Below are positions 63,601 through 64,000 of a DNA stretch of 64,000 bases, in pieces. The number at the start of each line of letters is the position of its first letter. Position 1 is the first letter of the stretch. The DNA is taken from positions 11,904,001-11,968,000 of the forward strand of contig OZ176051.1 of the NCBI GenBank assembly GCA_964247055.1. The letters run 5' to 3'. Source of the stretch: Paragordius varius. Taxonomy: Eukaryota; Nematomorpha. Below the pieces are notes generated by a model. The model was not told the DNA's origin. It ran no database searches and was given only the letters and a program-made list of their open reading frames with translations. The translations under genes and the position numbers were made by a program.

Positions 63601-64000
63601 CGCGGCGGGAGATAGCACTCTATATATCTATCCTATTACACTTTGTTCATTTACTACAAAAATCAATCCAATGAAAAATGTGTGTAACTTGTGTATCAAA
63701 TATTGTGAACCATCAAACAATTATCTTTTGACCCTTGAACCTATTAATCAATCCCCTACCCTCGTAATAGGTAATAGCTGGACTCCCATATCTAAGGGAC
63801 AAGATAAAAATTTAATCACTAACGAATTGATACTTCTTTTGTCAAATGATAAAAACTTTCAACCTGTTGAAATGTTTAATCATTATTTGCCTCCCGCGTT
63901 TGAAAGAGAAGGTAATATTTCGTAACTCTGTGTTATATTTTTTGAAAAAAAATTGTTTAAAAATTATATTCCTTTAATTATAGATTTTTGAACATATTTG
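32156..64000 (+). CDS. VPS13B: VPS13B-like (COH1) bridge-type lipid transfer protein, 28 exons visible, 3' end outside
   Basis: Giant rod-like protein that moves lipids between membranes; VPS13B acts at the Golgi and endosomes. Exons: 32156-32308, 32332-33665, 34236-34486, 34817-34957, 35175-36053, 36261-36359, 37432-37536, 37564-37616, 38007-38336, 38428-38497, 38586-38856, 39022-40433, 40487-40923, 41288-41435, 41547-41689, 41938-42262, 42418-42741, 43268-43407, 43673-43828, 43906-44117, 44457-44670, 60191-60425, 60832-61402, 61563-61742, 61802-62189, 62525-62776, 63004-63288, 63404-63911. Phases close throughout, giving about 3200 residues so far; VPS13B has about 4000. The N-terminus aligns with VPS13B in particular (SYLEKYVTNLDPNFINLSV; NNVLIEYVEE against its NNLILKYVEDD) and lacks the IHIRYEDD of VPS13A/C/D. 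An acceptor at 63984 would need a donor at 63922 to keep frame, so the last junction is unsure. Confidence 0.87.
34236..38856 (+). CDS. VPS13B: VPS13B-like exons 3-11: lipid-channel (RBG) region
   Basis: Nine exons from 53 to 879 nt. They read as alternating short beta segments typical of the extended chorein/RBG groove, with little motif content. Exon 8 (37564-37616) is tiny and follows a 27-nt intron (37537-37563). Exons 9 and 10 (38007-38336, 38428-38497) contain FTNPQM then ITTIYTIANQYKSIYHN, which aligns with the NPQVQLFYELTDIM region of VPS13B. Exon 10 opens without a Met and is easily missed. A MITE (36834-37110) and a CCGGTT repeat block lie in the introns. Confidence 0.85.
36834..37110. 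mobile_element. Palindromic MITE, copy 3 (VPS13B-like intron 6)
   Basis: About 277 bp, starting TACAGTAAAAACTGAAATTA with GGACAAAAC and AGACAACCATACTTTTTAAA blocks. The right arm has TGTATGGTTGTCTTTCAGAT and TTTTTACGTTTTGTCCG; its outermost bases are decayed. The middle ACACAATCAATTAT motif matches copy 2 in orientation. The left end is the best preserved of the three copies. Confidence 0.75.
37690..37975. repeat. CCGGTT-rich tandem repeat, about three units of about 90 bp
   Basis: The phrase (C/A)AGAACCGGTTxATT followed by AAAxxGGAAC recurs at about 37752 and 37910. Related copies (CCGTTTTAAAAGGGTTCTTA, CCAGAGCCGATTCT, TTCCGGTTTCTGTTCT) lie between and around them. It is in VPS13B-like intron 8. 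Non-coding and too diverged to fix the unit exactly. Confidence 0.5.
39022..44670 (+). CDS. VPS13B: VPS13B-like exons 12-21: middle region
   Basis: It starts with the largest exon of the middle part (39022-40433, 471 codons), then nine exons of 140-437 nt split by introns of 53 to about 530 nt. Exon 16 (41938-42262) has no Met but opens IILNPPPYCREYVEPQN in phase 0. Exon 20 (43906-44117) includes NATPLTLIIGQDMNLFDHFN, resembling the start of a VPS13 adaptor-binding (VAB) repeat. Exon 21 ends at CTG|gtaaga (44670), the donor of the 15.5-kb intron. No hallmark motif lies in the central part; membership follows from phase continuity and strand. Confidence 0.83.
43122..43181. repeat. 21-bp minisatellite, three copies
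   Basis: AGGGTGAATTTGCATTGTTC repeats at 43122, 43143 and 43164 with a period of 21 bp; the third copy differs at its end. It lies in VPS13B-like intron 17, just before an AT run. Confidence 0.9.
43574..43625. repeat. Dispersed 50-bp repeat, copy 1 of 2
   Basis: AAAATTATTAAAGCAGCCC, then GAAGATA, TTGTGCT and ACACCT in the same order, recurs at 45303-45352. Both copies are intronic. The family is not recognised. Confidence 0.6.
44365..44421. repeat. Tandem duplication upstream of a splice acceptor
   Basis: TTTAATTGGATGCTTAATAA with TTAT occurs twice, 32 bp apart. The second copy ends in ATAG, a possible acceptor, 35 bp before the acceptor that keeps the reading frame (44455-44456). Confidence 0.85.
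44671..46600. other. Intron 21 of the VPS13B-like gene, part before U2
   Basis: AT-rich and non-coding as far as I can see. It contains the second copy of the dispersed 50-bp repeat (45303-45352) and a less AT-rich patch at about 45180-45240, with CCTCCAAGAGGTTATACG and GGGAGGGTTGTACGC, that I could not assign to an RNA family. The promoter of the U2 gene should lie in the last few hundred bases, but I could not identify a proximal element. Confidence 0.5.
46601..46793 (+). ncRNA. U2 spliceosomal snRNA
   Basis: It pairs with the intron branch site in the spliceosome. The 5' end is ATCGCTTCTCTGGCTTATTA, matching the U2 start. Next comes GTGTAGTATCTGTTCTTATC, which holds the GUAGUA branch-recognition element, then the stem IIa phrase TTAATATCTGATA and an ATTTTTTG Sm-type site. 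The 3' stem-loop IV reads TCAACCTGGTATTGCACTAT, then CCAGGAGTGGCCC. About 193 nt, the usual U2 length, with all elements in order, so it looks intact. It sits inside an intron of the VPS13B-like gene on the same strand. Confidence 0.92.
46843..47850 (-). mobile_element. Non-LTR retrotransposon family B, 3' portion (copy B1)
   Basis: About 1 kb from the 3' end of the same family as B2 and B3. Readable pieces (minus) include a KFLGKPGVN-like segment near 47845, GRVECVADDKLSHLYRVRLN at about 47205-47263, and the following LNLLPKKIGLKHLNNW. The 3' end reads ATCATTGTATTATTTTTAC in element sense. It begins about 50 bp after the U2 gene. The 5' part is missing: it stops where element A1 begins at 47851, so it was either 5'-truncated on arrival or cut by A1. 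Several frame breaks. Confidence 0.75.
47851..50890 (-). mobile_element. R2/NeSL-type non-LTR retrotransposon family A, near full length (copy A1)
   Basis: About 3 kb, minus. In order: an N-terminal C2H2 finger (CNICGETYPKKSNLDHHIRS, about 50700-50790); RT regions SSPGNDGVTYQKWLK (about 50000) and GWRPISLTNT (about 49810); GIKQGCP (about 49441-49460); the catalytic AYADDMA (49342-49362); and a C-terminal CCHC knuckle CRRCGKDNEAPAHVLNNC (about 48280-48335). A restriction-like endonuclease region with FIIDPTVPY (about 48130) follows. A single frame broken at several places, so not active as it stands. This layout is typical of RLE-class elements, many of which insert at fixed sites in RNA genes. 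Confidence 0.85.
50945..53972 (+). mobile_element. R2/NeSL-type non-LTR retrotransposon family A, near full length (copy A2)
   Basis: Mirror image of A1, head to head, with only about 55 bp between their 5' ends. It shows the same parts in order on the plus strand: finger CNVCGETYPKKSNLDHH (about 51020-51080), SSPGNDGVTYQKWLK (about 51778-51822), GIKQGCPF (about 52320), AYADDMA (about 52408-52428), and the knuckle region near 53440. The endonuclease motif RPDLIVTD (about 53600-53625) is better preserved than in A1, followed by FIIDPT. Frame breaks and small indels are scattered throughout, and many differ from those in A1. Both copies end in the same TTCATTTC/GAAATGAAAC and AACAATCCAAACATTTCTTC segment. 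Confidence 0.85.
53973..54120. other. Spacer between A2 and the U2 fragment
   Basis: 148 bp of AT-rich sequence with no counterpart at the A1 3' end or before the intact U2 gene. It may be the outer 3' UTR of A2 or unrelated filler. No gene seen. Confidence 0.4.
54121..54279 (+). pseudogene. U2 snRNA copy lacking its first ~45 nt
   Basis: It begins TCTGTTCTTATCAGCTTAAT, directly after the point where the intact gene has GTGTAGTA, so the 5' stem-loop and the branch-recognition GUAGUA are gone. The rest is collinear with 46601-46793, with a few substitutions and a small AGGCTTT duplication. The 3' part (GTCAACCTGGTATTGCTCTA and the following CCAGGAGTGGCCCAAC) is nearly identical. The 3' flank (ATTTTTATAAATAAAATAAT) also matches the flank of the intact gene, so this is a gene-unit copy and not a retrocopy of the RNA. 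Without its 5' end it cannot make working U2. Confidence 0.88.
54425..57060 (-). mobile_element. Non-LTR retrotransposon family B, long copy (B2)
   Basis: Minus strand, about 2.6 kb. An N-terminal Ser/Asn/Pro-rich segment (SNLGFNPFNKPKVVESSP on, 57022-56640) is followed by RT regions (NHWITKSSL at about 56170; MPFDGCFKHNYF at 55990; AAFDSVPHQLIFECLSNFGK at about 55890). Then come GLTQPIPFLSSIKQGCPISG (about 55750) and the catalytic LAYADDIVLLPS (about 55640). The zinc-knuckle and endonuclease portion is decayed at about 54480-54760. It is related to family A but clearly a distinct family. It has several frame breaks. Its 3' end lies about 145 bp after the U2 fragment, the same order and orientation as U2 and B1. 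Confidence 0.8.
57130..59335 (+). mobile_element. Non-LTR retrotransposon family B, 5'-shortened copy (B3)
   Basis: Plus strand, head to head with B2. The first matching position corresponds to about 56830 of B2, so the N-terminal segment is absent. Readable parts: VDGPPSSCKIYNEDIINYFN (about 57510-57570), AAFDSARHQLNF (about 58025), ELTQPIPFLSGIQQGCPISG (about 58150-58210), the catalytic LAYADDI (about 58278), the knuckle LCRLCGSPKKSKHS (about 58893-58935). Several frame breaks, largely at different places from those in B2. Confidence 0.8.
59336..60190. other. End of intron 21 of the VPS13B-like gene
   Basis: AT-rich, no gene or RNA recognised. It ends in the acceptor AACCAG at 60190, which restores phase 0 with exon 21. 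Confidence 0.5.
60191..63911 (+). CDS. VPS13B: VPS13B-like exons 22-28: probable VAB (adaptor-binding) domain
   Basis: These exons follow the 15.5-kb intron in matching phase 0. Exon 22 opens VQMVSNLAVINETNIPIRIG, the kind of N-x-T beta-repeat start found in the VAB/SHR-BD domain. Similar openings recur (LLVVLNKDPTLSNN, ICMLTLNSTDNVTD). The VAB domain binds Pro-x-Pro adaptor motifs and sets the membrane address of VPS13 proteins. In exon 26 (62525 on) the 3' end is ambiguous: donors at 62777 and near 62736 are both phase 0. Exon 23 may hide an intron at about 60889-60961, but reads through without one. The C-terminal ATG2-like and PH-like parts would lie beyond the window. Confidence 0.8.

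Overview
This is a very AT-rich stretch of an animal genome. The genes are spliced, use standard codons, and include animal-specific families (a glypican, a VPS13B-like lipid-transfer protein and a protostome-type COX5A). Introns fall into two size classes. Six are only 23-27 nt long; the others run from about 50 nt to 15.5 kb. Introns this small are very rare in animals. Dicyemids are one group reported to have introns near this size, so a dicyemid or another reduced invertebrate is possible, but the window does not settle the taxon.

Layout. 1-700: the 5' end of a hAT transposon (minus strand). 1465-1972: a complete four-exon COX5A (minus). 5215-7224: two minus-strand genes for small histidine-rich proteins, one with a clear signal peptide, separated by a palindromic MITE. 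7225-13454: no gene recognised, but a degenerate tandem repeat array. 13455-22092: a complete, strongly diverged 11-exon glypican (plus). 24842-27015: ribosomal protein L4/uL4 (minus). 27259-32022: copies of a dispersed element and a decayed hAT transposon. 32156 to the right edge: a VPS13B-like gene (plus), 28 exons visible, running out of the window.

One intron of the VPS13B-like gene (44671-60190) holds a full-length U2 snRNA gene, a second U2 copy lacking its 5' end, and five decayed non-LTR retrotransposon copies of the R2/NeSL type (zinc finger, reverse transcriptase, restriction-like endonuclease). Four of these lie as two head-to-head inverted pairs.

The exon models were built by hand. 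At each junction I checked GT/AG ends, reading-frame phase and, where possible, remembered family sequences. The phases close across all of COX5A, RPL4 and the glypican, and across the 28 exons of the VPS13B-like gene. The host genes do not form one pathway: COX5A is mitochondrial respiration, uL4 is translation, glypican is cell-surface heparan sulfate signalling, and VPS13B is lipid transfer at Golgi/endosomal contacts.
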